From Bradyrhizobium sp. AZCC 1721 (GTDB lineage Bacteria; Pseudomonadota; Alphaproteobacteria; Rhizobiales; Xanthobacteraceae), in assembly GCF_036924715.1 (NCBI RefSeq), contig NZ_JAZHSB010000001.1, forward strand, positions 3,773,001 through 3,837,000: 64,000 nt of DNA. Direction: 5' to 3'. This document shows positions 8,529 to 16,066 of the stretch, piece by piece. Below the pieces are notes generated by a model. The model did not search any database. It saw nothing but the letters and a program-made list of their open reading frames with translations, and had not been told where the DNA came from. A program made the position numbers and the translations under genes. The number at the start of each line of letters is the position of its first letter. Position 1 is the stretch's first letter.

Positions 8529-8755
8529 GCGAATCGAAGGACAGGGCCATACTTGATCTGCCACCGTCGCCGCCGCTTGGGCCGTCGATCACTATGAGAG
8601 CTGCCGATATGGGACGTTGATAGCCTAGGACGAGGAACTCGGCCATGACGAGATCGTGCGTTTCCTGACCACCAACCTCAATGAGGAAAAGGCGGCGAAC
8701 ACGAAGCTTAATACCATCGCGTTTCGGAAGGGCGTCAACAATCAAGGCGTCGAAC
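8529..8755 (+). pseudogene. Decayed DUF892 (YciE/YciF ferritin-like) gene fragment, copy 1
   Basis: Reading the plus strand, the pieces GESKDRAILDL, AAAWAVDHYESCRYGTLIA, DEELGHDEIVRFLTTNLN and EEKAANTKLNTIAFRKGVN are the C-terminal half of the DUF892 ferritin-like family, including the EHYE-RYGTL helix and the final EEK helix. The reading frame is broken: a one- or two-base change occurs before TVAAAW and a TAG replaces the Trp codon after YGTLIA. No start codon or N-terminal half is recognisable upstream. A related fragment lies at 24670-24845. The rest of 8178-8835 has no gene I can support. The parent family forms iron-binding four-helix bundles induced by stress. Confidence 0.75.
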
Positions 8756-8835
8756 GCCGCCTGACTCAGCACGGGCGCCGGTCCGGGGGGAATGGGGACT
8801 TGGCGGCGCCTCAAGGAGCCGGCGGGACGCCTTTT

Positions 8836-9693
8836 TTACAGGAAGGGCTTGCCGCCGGTGACGGCAATCGTCGCGCCGGATACGTAGCTTGAAAGGGGAT
8901 CGGCCAGCATGACATAAGCGGTCGCCAGTTCGACGGGCTGACCGGGACGCTTCATCGGGACCTGTTTGCCGAAGTTCTTTACGGAGTCCCCAGGCAAGGT
9001 GGATGGAATGAGCGGCGTCCAGATCGGCCCCGGAGCAACCGCATTGGCACGAATGCCCTTCTCGGCCAGAAGCTGCGCCAGTCCCGCCGTAAAATTGTGG
9101 ATCGCGCCCTTGGTCGTTGCATAGGCCAGAAGCGTCGGGTTGGGGACATCCGAATTGATCGACGCCGTGTTGATGATGCAGCTACCCGGCTTCATGTGGC
9201 TTATCGCTGCCTTGGTAAGATAGAACATCGCGTGGATGTTCACCTTAAACGTCAGTTCCCATTCCTCGTCACTAATGTCGTCGATCGAGTTGAAGCTGGC
9301 CTGATGCGCCGCGTTGTTGACGAGGATATCTATACCGCCCAGCTCCGATACGGCCTTCGCGATGACGACGCGGCATTGACTGGAGGTCTGTAGATCGCCG
9401 GGAAGCAGGACGGCCTTTCTGCCGGCTTCCGTCACCAGCCGCTCGGTCTCCCGGGCATCGTCGTGCTCGTCGAGATAGGAGATCAAGACGTCAGCTCCCT
9501 CTCTGGCGTAGGCGATGGCAACCGCGCGGCCGATCCCGCTGTCGCCGCCGGTGATGACGGCCTTCTTGCCGTTGAGGCGACCGCTGCCCTTGTAGGACGT
9601 TTCGCCATGATCCGGCGCCGGCTTCATCGCGGCAGTCTTGCCGGGCATCGGCTGCTGTTGGTTTGGAAACGGAGGGCGGGGAAAATTCAGCAT
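8836..9693 (-). CDS. SDR family oxidoreductase (YghA-like)
   Basis: The ATG at 9693 has GAGAGGG upstream and gives 285 residues. Classical SDR motifs: the NAD(P) loop KKAVITGGDSGIGRAVA near residue 45, ILVNNAAHQ (NNAG-type), the catalytic Ser in IINTASINS, Tyr/Lys in LAYATTKGAIHNF, and APGPIWTPLIPS after it. The proline/glutamine-rich leader (FPRPPFPNQQQPMPG) is typical of the YghA/GsiB subgroup of general-stress dehydrogenases, about 285-300 residues. The substrate is unknown in this subgroup. It sits with glycosyltransferase, TreT and CsbD genes, a general-stress setting. It has no overlapping partner. Confidence 0.9.
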   Translation of the reverse strand: MLNFPRPPFPNQQQPMPGKTAAMKPAPDHGETSYKGSGRLNGKKAVITGGDSGIGRAVAIAYAREGADVLISYLDEHDDARETERLVTEAGRKAVLLPGDLQTSSQCRVVIAKAVSELGGIDILVNNAAHQASFNSIDDISDEEWELTFKVNIHAMFYLTKAAISHMKPGSCIINTASINSDVPNPTLLAYATTKGAIHNFTAGLAQLLAEKGIRANAVAPGPIWTPLIPSTLPGDSVKNFGKQVPMKRPGQPVELATAYVMLADPLSSYVSGATIAVTGGKPFL

Positions 9694-9919
9694 GGCTGCC
9701 CTCTCTCTGATCGCAATTGCCTTCCAACCCCCGTTTTGCAGATTGGTTCCTGCACCGAAGCAGGCGAACGGCGCGCGGACCTCGCGTATCCTCAAGTTGT
9801 TGATGGACTACCGCGACGGTTTCGTAATTCTGCTGGACGTCAGAGCGACATGGCCGTTTTTGCTATCCGCGGGGCCGGAATGGTTGGCACGCACGTGGAG
9901 ACTAGCGGCCGCTTGCCTG

Positions 9920-11017
9920 TTACGGGGCCGGACGGCTATCGGGCACTGAGGGAACCAAGGCGGGCCTGATGCCGGGATGAACTTCGCTCACATCAGGATG
10001 AATCAGTGCCTTGTAGTGGCGAAGATATTCTTCCGCCATGCGCCTGGCGGTGAACCTCTTCTCGAAATGCCCGCGCACCTGGCTTCGATCGAGTTCGGCG
10101 AGCCTTCCGATCGCTTCGACCGCTTCTGTTTCATCCGCTACGACAAACCCGGTAATGCCGTTGTCGATGACTTCGGGCACCGAGCCTGACTTGAACGCCA
10201 TGACGGGCGTGCCGCACGCCATGGCCTCGATCATGACGAGCCCGAATGGCTCCGGCCAATCGATGGGAAACAACAGCGCCGCAGCGCCTGCCAGAAATTG
10301 CTGCTTCGCGTCATCATTGACCTCGCCGGTGAGCTGCACCTGCTCGCCATCGATCTGCGGCTCGAGCTGTTCCTTGAAGTAGCTTCTATCGCCGCGTGGG
10401 ACCTTTGCGGCGATACGAAGCGGCATTTTGGCACCGCGTGCGATCCGGATGGCGGCTTCCGGTCCTTTCTCCGCCGTCAGCCGGCCCAGGAAGGCAAGGT
10501 AGGAGCCGGCCTCGAACGAAGGTCGAAACAGGTCGGCCGGCAAGCCATGGTAAACGGTGCCGATCCAGTTGGCCTCGCTTAGGGGAACGCGCTGATTGTC
10601 CGATATCGAAACGAACGGCGCGTCGGGAAAGCTGCGGACCACGTCCGGAAAGCCAGGCAAGTCCATGCGCCCGTGGCAGGTGGTTAGAAACGGAACGCCG
10701 AGCCGGCTCAGGAGTGGCAGGTGCAGCCAATCGATATGCGCGTGAATGACATCGAATTCGGTTGCATTGCGGGCTACCGCTTCCAATAACGCGGTCTGGG
10801 CAACCATCGGGTCGGTCCGCGGGCGGCCAAGGCGAAGCGCCCGAGGCCAGACCGCATGAAGCCGGGCTGACGTTGCCGAGTCCCCGCTGGCAAACAATGT
10901 CACCTCATGTCCCAGGCTCACCAGCTCATCGATCAGCCACGCCACCACGCGCTCGGTGCCGCCGTAAAGCTTGGGAGGGACGCTTTCGGCCAGAGGCGCT
11001 ATCTGGGCAATCCGCAT
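9920..11017 (-). CDS. Glycosyltransferase family 4 protein
   Basis: From the ATG at 11017 the protein (365 aa) begins MRIAQIAPLAESVPPKLYGG, the classic GT4 N-terminal strand and glycine loop, then FDVIHAHIDWLHLPL, FLTTCHGRMD, and the C-terminal domain LAFLGRLTAEKGPEAAIRIA, LFPIDWPEPFGLVMIEAMAC with the EX7E motif, and GTPVMAFKSGSVPEVI. The frame runs open upstream to 11302 only because it overlaps the next gene out of frame. The stop is at 9920 and the TreT gene ends 32 bases upstream, so the two form a transcription unit. Such genes adjoin trehalose or stress-sugar genes in related bacteria; its own donor and acceptor are unknown. Confidence 0.88.
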   Translation of the reverse strand: MRIAQIAPLAESVPPKLYGGTERVVAWLIDELVSLGHEVTLFASGDSATSARLHAVWPRALRLGRPRTDPMVAQTALLEAVARNATEFDVIHAHIDWLHLPLLSRLGVPFLTTCHGRMDLPGFPDVVRSFPDAPFVSISDNQRVPLSEANWIGTVYHGLPADLFRPSFEAGSYLAFLGRLTAEKGPEAAIRIARGAKMPLRIAAKVPRGDRSYFKEQLEPQIDGEQVQLTGEVNDDAKQQFLAGAAALLFPIDWPEPFGLVMIEAMACGTPVMAFKSGSVPEVIDNGITGFVVADETEAVEAIGRLAELDRSQVRGHFEKRFTARRMAEEYLRHYKALIHPDVSEVHPGIRPALVPSVPDSRPAP

Positions 11018-11049
11018 GGGCTTTCTACCATCGAGATCGAACCAAACCG

Positions 11050-12291
11050 TCAAACCACCGGCCGTTCGTGTTTGGACAGCAGGTCGAGCCAATCCTCCAA
11101 TAATCGGCTCATCAAAAAGTTCTGCCGCACGCTTTCTTTCGCGCGCGCACCGAGCTCCTCCCGCAAGTTCGGATTCTTCAAGAGCTCGACCATTCTCGCC
11201 GCCGCCTGATCGGGCGTGCTCACCAGAAATCCGTTCCATCCGTCCTTGATCTGGTGCCGGATGCCTCCGACGTCGCCGCCGATGACGGCGGCGCCCTTCC
11301 ACATTGCCTCGGCGACAGTGAGACCAAAGCCCTCGCGGATCGACTTCTGCAGGACCACGGCGGCAGAGCGCTGCAGTGCGTTCACCAGGGTTGGATCGTC
11401 GACGCTGAGAACAATGATACCTTCATCGGCGACGCTCTCGATCGTCTCGAGGATTTGTCCGCCCTCGGGATCGTCAGAGGCATTATTGCCGACGAGCACG
11501 AGCGTGCAGTCGACCTGCTCTCTCGCCTTGCGGAAAGCCTCAATCACGCCCATCGGGTCTTTCCACCGATCGAACCTGGAAATCTGCGTTACCAGGGGAC
11601 GATCTGTCGGAATTTTGTAGTTGCCGAGGAATTCCCGTCTCTCGCGGTCGGACATCTCACGGTTCTTCGCCGAGAACGGATCAATCGCCGGGGTGACGAA
11701 ATGCTGACCGACCTGGAGATGCTGACCGTATTCGGGCAGCGAAAAGATAGTTGCGTTATATTGCTCGATGAACTGGCGCAGATAAGTCCAAACCGATGCG
11801 TGCGGCGACGACAGATCGACGTGACATTGCCAGAGCCACGGCATTTCCCGATCGGAAAAATGCGTGATGAGCGGCAGAGGCTGAGGATCATGCACGATGA
11901 CTGCGTCGCAGTCGTCAAGATGAAGCCGCGTGGCATTTTCGAACACGACCTCTTCGTAGATCGTCTTTTCAGCGTCGGAAAACTCCAGGCTGGTGCCCTG
12001 CAGCGTATTGTGCAGCTTCTTGGTGCAGCCAAAGAAGCCCGGCGTTCCCTGAATCAAATGCCAGTCGGTTTCGATGCCGGTCGCATTCATCATAAGCGTG
12101 AGCGGCGTGAGCAGTTCGGTGACGCCTCCGCCGTAGAATGTCGAACTGATATGGGCGACGCGCATCGTGCGCACCCGATCCGCCTTCGCCGCGATGCGCT
12201 CGACCGTCGCAGCGCCGATGAGCGGCTCGTACTGTTCGAGCGTATGAAGCCCGAGAGTGGACCGTTGAACGGCGGAGCTGAGCATAGACAT
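11050..12291 (-). CDS. treT: Trehalose synthase, glycosyltransferring type (TreT-like)
   Basis: 413 residues in the GT4 fold with features of TreT, which joins an NDP-glucose and glucose to trehalose in one step. Visible: VAHISSTFYGGGVTELL (glycine loop), GIETDWHLIQGTPGFF, the long insert with DDCDAVIVHDPQPLPL, CHVDLSSPHASVW, QISRFDRWKDPMGVIEAF at the start of the second domain, and the EX7E element IREGFGLTVAEAMWKG followed by VIGGDVGGIRHQI. Those blocks are shared with characterised TreT enzymes. The neighbourhood of SDR, glycosyltransferase and CsbD fits osmotic or desiccation protection. The gene ends close to the next glycosyltransferase (32-base gap). Start chosen as the first ATG; two further methionines lie at positions 3 and 43. 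Confidence 0.85.
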   Translation of the reverse strand: MSMLSSAVQRSTLGLHTLEQYEPLIGAATVERIAAKADRVRTMRVAHISSTFYGGGVTELLTPLTLMMNATGIETDWHLIQGTPGFFGCTKKLHNTLQGTSLEFSDAEKTIYEEVVFENATRLHLDDCDAVIVHDPQPLPLITHFSDREMPWLWQCHVDLSSPHASVWTYLRQFIEQYNATIFSLPEYGQHLQVGQHFVTPAIDPFSAKNREMSDRERREFLGNYKIPTDRPLVTQISRFDRWKDPMGVIEAFRKAREQVDCTLVLVGNNASDDPEGGQILETIESVADEGIIVLSVDDPTLVNALQRSAAVVLQKSIREGFGLTVAEAMWKGAAVIGGDVGGIRHQIKDGWNGFLVSTPDQAAARMVELLKNPNLREELGARAKESVRQNFLMSRLLEDWLDLLSKHERPVV

Positions 12292-13066
12292 CGAAGGGTC
12301 GCCCTACAGTTCTCGAGCGCGGGAACGCGGCCTCGTCGGATTTTACAAACTCCGCAAACTTGCAACGGCACAGGAAAAGTTGATCAGCGCCCCTCCAGGA
12401 CGCTTCTTCCATTTTTTCCCATGCAATAAGTCTGGAAGCGCCAAGAAGTTTCTCCGGCTGGAGGTTGGTCGAGAAGTTGAACTAGATGAACATTTGTTCA
12501 TCGCGCTTATTGGACGAGTAATGGAGCTGCTCGAAACGTGTTGATCCCGATCGCATGATACCTTGGCGCTCTCAGCTACTGTGGCGACTGAGCTGCGACC
12601 CGACCAAATCGAGCTCTGCCGTGGGGTGCATGCCGCTCGGCGAAACAATGCGCATGCTCAAATGCGATTGGACACGACTCGATCGAAGTCGTGCCACCGC
12701 GATCCTGAATTGGAAGGCGAGAACGAGCAGGCAGAGGATTTCGCGCGACCGCTCGACGGGCAAGTCCTTAGTTGAATTCTGCGGGCGACCCTGACGTTTG
12801 TTTTCAGTCGATCCCGGGTCGCGCGAGCGCCGCCCCGACAGGTTCCAACTTGCGATATCTGTTGCCGTTGAACCTCTGACGCACCGGGAAAAATGGGAAA
12901 CTTCCAAAGACAACTTGAGTTGCTGTCAAATCGGACGTGCCGATTTCCGGCATCCGGCTTTCCGACCGGATTCGCTGCAGGTCACGCGGCAGTCGGCCAA
13001 GATGCACGCGGCGATGCCGCAGCACGCTAAGGGTTCCCAGTGGGTCACACTTATTGGAGTTGGAGG
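12292..13066. other. Gene-poor stretch, about 775 bases
   Basis: Open frames here are short, overlap each other on both strands and resemble no family I recognise. The left end should hold the treT promoter. I see no RNA gene, strong hairpin or repeat. Confidence 0.4.
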
Positions 13067-13270
13067 ATGGTCGATGAAGTTCTTCGAAAGGCGGTCGACA
13101 CGGCTTGGACCGTCTATCTGGCGACGCATCGCGACGTCGACGTTGCGGACGGTCGACGATGCCTATTGGAGCGCCATTTGCGAGAGAGGTTGGAGGCCAG
13201 CCAAAGCGAGACTGAAGAACTCACGTGTTCTGGAATCGCCTATCTTGACCGGCTTCCCAGGGACGAATGA
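13067..13270 (+). CDS. Small hypothetical protein, 67 aa
   Basis: The ATG at 13067 is preceded by TTGGAGG, which supports it over the upstream in-frame start. The product begins MVDEVLRKAVDTAWTVYLAT, has a DGRRCLLERHLRERLEA amphipathic helix and ends LTCSGIAYLDRLPRDE. It has no signal peptide or membrane segment; its composition (Glu, Arg, Leu) suggests an all-helical soluble protein. I recognise the pattern as a recurring small protein of this group of bacteria but know no function. It lies alone in a gene-poor stretch. Confidence 0.6.
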   Translation: MVDEVLRKAVDTAWTVYLATHRDVDVADGRRCLLERHLRERLEASQSETEELTCSGIAYLDRLPRDE

Positions 13271-13612
13271 TAAAGCGGATAGAATTTTGCTGCTCGGACA
13301 GATAGCAGCAGGAAGCGCGAGACCGGATTGGACATTGCTCGCCCTTTCGTCGCTGCTATCAGCGACGTTGGTCCTGGCAATGCAATCCATTAGTAGATGA
13401 AGGCGCGCGCCAGCCTTCGCTCGCAAGTTGCCGTACGAATTAGGCAGCTCACTGGCTTCATCGTCTCGCGCGAGTGCGCCAACGTTTCGAAGAGCTCTTC
13501 TCAGCGCACCGGATGGCGCGAGCGTACCGGCCGCTCGTGCAAGCTTGTGAGTGAGGATCGTCCCCTGCGGGAAAATCCGACCCCGGGCAGACCGATTGAA
13601 TGCATTGGCTAG
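13271..13612. other. Gene-poor stretch, about 340 bases
   Basis: Nothing recognisable is encoded between the small plus-strand gene and the minus-strand membrane-anchored protein. Short frames on both strands lack ribosome binding sites. Confidence 0.35.
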
Positions 13613-13816
13613 TTATCTGCGCCCGACCAGAACACCGACCAAGAACGCTATAGTGACTGCGTGTAGGGGCGCTTCTTGAGTCCAACGCGCCAAGCGGTCG
13701 AGAGGCGCACCTGGGTGCCGGCCTGCTTCGACGGCGTTGGCGGACTGAGTGGTTTCCTTGACCGTCTGGGTAGCCGCCTGAACGGCCTCTGGCCTGATTG
13801 AGCTTGTTTGGGCCAT
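13613..13816 (-). CDS. Small protein with C-terminal membrane anchor, DUF883-like tail
   Basis: From the ATG at 13816 the product has 67 residues. The first 40 are polar (QAATQTVKETTQSANAVEAG), and the last 25, WTQEAPLHAVTIAFLVGVLVGRR, form one hydrophobic span with an Arg-Arg end, like the tail of DUF883/ElaB-type ribosome- or membrane-associated stress proteins. A GTG three codons earlier is an alternative start. It is near CsbD and DUF3309, also small stress proteins. The full DUF883 signature is not present, so the family link is tentative. Confidence 0.6.
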   Translation of the reverse strand: MAQTSSIRPEAVQAATQTVKETTQSANAVEAGRHPGAPLDRLARWTQEAPLHAVTIAFLVGVLVGRR

Positions 13817-14136
13817 CGATACCACCGATCATCTGAGCTCTCCACGGCAACGCAGAAGATCGACGCCTGGAACGGAGAATCGTTCCCAGACACCTGTTGG
13901 CACTGCACTGAAGGGCGAAATATTTGAGAAGATTATGGGCTGCATACTCGCGCGCCTTAGTTCGGAGTTCTGAAAGCTCTGTGCTGAATTCAGGGCTTCT
14001 TTTCGTCCGCCCCAAAACTGTTCTTTCTCCTCCGGACGCCCCATTTCCCGGATTGCACGCCACTCCGCGGCTGCGACGAGTAGGAACGAGACGCTGCTCT
14101 AAGCGTTGCGGATTCACGTAAGCCGGAGGATCCATC

Positions 14137-14337
14137 ATGGACTGGAACCGAATCGAAGGGAATTGGAACGAAGTCAAGGGCAAGGTCAAACAGAACTGGG
14201 CCAAACTGACGGACGATGACCTGACCGCCATCAACGGCCGGCGCGATGAGCTCGAAGGTCGGCTGCAAAAGCGCTACGGCTACGCCAAGGATCAGGCCCG
14301 CAAGAACGTTGATGATTGGTTTTCGACATTGCCCTGA
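14137..14337 (+). CDS. CsbD family stress protein
   Basis: 66 residues. MDWNRIEGNWNEVKGKVKQN is the CsbD hallmark, followed by WAKLTDDDL, the EGRLQKRYGYAKDQA helix and the DDWF end. Family members are small, hydrophilic, alpha-helical proteins induced by general stress; the biochemical activity is unknown. GGAGG precedes the ATG at a good distance. A rho-independent terminator follows at 14380-14410, so this is a single-gene transcript. Length and sequence are normal for the family. Confidence 0.93.
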   Translation: MDWNRIEGNWNEVKGKVKQNWAKLTDDDLTAINGRRDELEGRLQKRYGYAKDQARKNVDDWFSTLP

Positions 14338-14379
14338 ACCTCGCGGTTAGAACAAACGCAACTCGCTCGGTGTCCTTAG

Positions 14380-14410
14380 ACCGCCTTGCCACACGTGCGA
14401 GGCGGTTTTT
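14380..14410 (+). terminator. Rho-independent terminator after the CsbD gene
   Basis: ACCGCCT at 14380 pairs with AGGCGGT at 14400, followed by a run of five T. It ends the CsbD transcript 43 bases after the stop codon. Confidence 0.8.
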
Positions 14411-14532
14411 GCTGCGACTGGATTTGGCAGGCGGACTAAATGCGCCAGGAACGACCGCGGCGGTCCTCGATGGTGCTAACCCGAAGAAAACCTGTCCGTG
14501 CCGGTAAATTGCAACAGCTTGCCCGAAACGAT

Positions 14533-14697
14533 TCAAATTCTGCCCAGCAGAATCAAAATCAGCAGGATAACAATTACGAGGCCCAGTCCACCGCCGCCGT
14601 AGTAGCCGGTCCCATAAAATGGGCCGCCGCCAATGCCGCTAAAGCCACCCAACAAGGCAATAACCAAAATGATTAGAATAATCGTACTGATCGACAT
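14533..14697 (-). CDS. DUF3309-like small membrane protein
   Basis: The ATG at 14697 follows GGGAGAGAG and gives 54 residues: a hydrophobic start MSISTIILIILVIALLGG, a glycine/tyrosine-rich middle (GTGYYGGGGLG), and a second hydrophobic run VIVILLILILLGRI. This two-helix layout with a Gly-rich loop is the DUF3309 family, small inner-membrane proteins of unknown role. The frame is open to 14805 but the extra residues are polar and lack a ribosome binding site. It is divergent from the DUF1236 gene. Confidence 0.82.
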   Translation of the reverse strand: MSISTIILIILVIALLGGFSGIGGGPFYGTGYYGGGGLGLVIVILLILILLGRI

Positions 14698-14873
14698 GGA
14701 CTCTCTCCCATTTCGCTTGTGCACCAGCGTGGAAAGATAAGCCGATTCTGGAACCGTTGTTCCACCACATGAGGGGCGCTGGGATTTCGAGGCATGGGGA
14801 CGCACCCAGGAACGTCATAATCTCCTTTTTCGTTAATCGCCGAGGGCAATGCAAACCGTGGAGGAGAGACCCC

Positions 14874-15656
14874 ATGACTAAACGCGTTTTGATCTCTGTC
14901 GCCGCGGCGACTCTGATCGCTGGAACCGGTTTCGCTAATGCGCAGGGAACCGGAATGGGCCGTGAATCGCCGTCGGGCGGTGCCGCAACCCAGCAGGGTG
15001 GCTCGACAGAACAAAAGTCCGACATGAAGTCCGAGCAGAAGTCGATGGGCGCTGAAAAGAGCCAGCGCACCGAAGACCAGATGAAGGGCGGCAAGGACAT
15101 GAAGGCGGAAGGCCGCGAAGACAAGGGCATGAAAGCCGAGGGCAAGGAGGACCGCGGCGGTATGAAGGCCGAACAAAAAGGTGATCGTGAGAAGACGACC
15201 GGCCAGGGCACGACCCAACGTGACCAAGGCCGTGATCAGAGCACGACGCAGCAGCGTGATCAGAGCACGACACAAGGCCGCGAGCAGACTACGCCTCAGA
15301 AGGACCAGAAGGCCCAGGGCAAGGAAGACCGTATGCAGACTCAGCAGCAGGGCGGAGCTGCGGGCCAAGACACGACCACGACGGGCCAGGCTGGCGCTGC
15401 CGGGAAGCTCTCGACCGAGCAACGCACCCAGATCACCAGCGCGATCAAGGAGACCCGCGTTCAGCCGGTGACGAACGTGAACTTCTCGGTGTCCGTCGGC
15501 ACTAAGGTACCGCGCGACGTGACCTTCCATACGCTGCCGGAGCGAGTGGTGACGATCTATCCGGAATGGCGCAGGTACAAGTACATCCTCGTCAAGGAGC
15601 AGATCGTAATCGTGGATCCGAACACCTACGAAATCGTGGCGGTTCTGGAGGCCTAA
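14874..15656 (+). CDS. DUF1236 domain secreted protein with repetitive Lys/Glu/Gln-rich region
   Basis: The ATG at 14874, with GGAGGAGAG upstream, starts a 260-residue protein. Residues 1-23 form a signal peptide (VLISVAAATLIAG, cleavage after ANA). Residues 25-170 are low complexity: repeated KxEGKED, MKAE and RDQSTTQ units. The last ~80 residues are the DUF1236 domain, with SVGTKVPRDVTFHTLPERV, IYPEWRRYKYILVKEQIVIV and the ending EIVAVLEA. The domain is common in periplasmic proteins of Rhizobiales; its function is unknown. The repetitive segment may be disordered. A hairpin terminator follows at 15682. Confidence 0.88.
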   Translation: MTKRVLISVAAATLIAGTGFANAQGTGMGRESPSGGAATQQGGSTEQKSDMKSEQKSMGAEKSQRTEDQMKGGKDMKAEGREDKGMKAEGKEDRGGMKAEQKGDREKTTGQGTTQRDQGRDQSTTQQRDQSTTQGREQTTPQKDQKAQGKEDRMQTQQQGGAAGQDTTTTGQAGAAGKLSTEQRTQITSAIKETRVQPVTNVNFSVSVGTKVPRDVTFHTLPERVVTIYPEWRRYKYILVKEQIVIVDPNTYEIVAVLEA

Positions 15657-15681
15657 ATCCAACGGTTAACTGCGGGTCCAA

Positions 15682-15705
15682 GGCGGGCAGAAATGCCCGC
15701 CTTTC
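15682..15705 (+). terminator. Hairpin terminator after DUF1236 gene
   Basis: GGCGGGCA pairs with TGCCCGCC around a GAAA loop, followed by TTT. It lies 26 bases after the stop codon. Confidence 0.7.
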
Positions 15706-15779
15706 GCATGGAGCATGCCTGCTCAAAACCCCGTATCATCCGTTGCGGTCGACAGATTGAAATTCTTCTGGACCCTACA

Positions 15780-15890
15780 CTTGGCAAGCTCCAACGCGAT
15801 TCCCGTTGGAAGCGCCCGTTACAATGGCCCACGGGCCACTGTAGTCCGCGAACCCTTTCGCAATGGCCTCGCCGAGTCGGGTCCTGGAAG
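15780..15890 (-). pseudogene. Possible SDR N-terminal fragment
   Basis: On the minus strand, KGFADYSGPWAIVTGASNG resembles the beginning of a short-chain dehydrogenase (strand plus TGxxxGIG nucleotide loop). After the SNG the frame must shift by one base to continue GIALELAKC. Nothing of the remaining enzyme is recognisable. The other parts of 15657-16066 contain the terminator and no gene I can support. Confidence 0.4.
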
Positions 15891-16066
15891 CGGCAAGGCT
15901 GCGACGTGTCCGTCTATTTCGACAACGACCAGAAAAGCGCGGCGCCGGTCGATGCCAGACGCTTGAGCGAGATGACGGGCCGGGCCCGACGGCGGACAAA
16001 TAGGAACCAGCCACTCGATCGGCCGTTTGATACTCATGGTCATTGTCGACTGATCGGGTTTTTAGG

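Noticed and set aside
8206..8814. Minus-strand 202-codon frame
   Set aside because: It is the complement of the decayed DUF892 sequence plus flanking bases; its residues resemble no protein and the antisense explanation is better.
11254..12429. Plus-strand 391-codon frame
   Set aside because: Antisense to treT, whose motifs are clear; long open frames on the opposite strand are expected at this GC content.
15819..16043. Minus-strand 74-codon frame MTMSIKRPIEWL
   Set aside because: No ribosome binding site or recognisable domain; it overlaps the possible SDR fragment in another frame.
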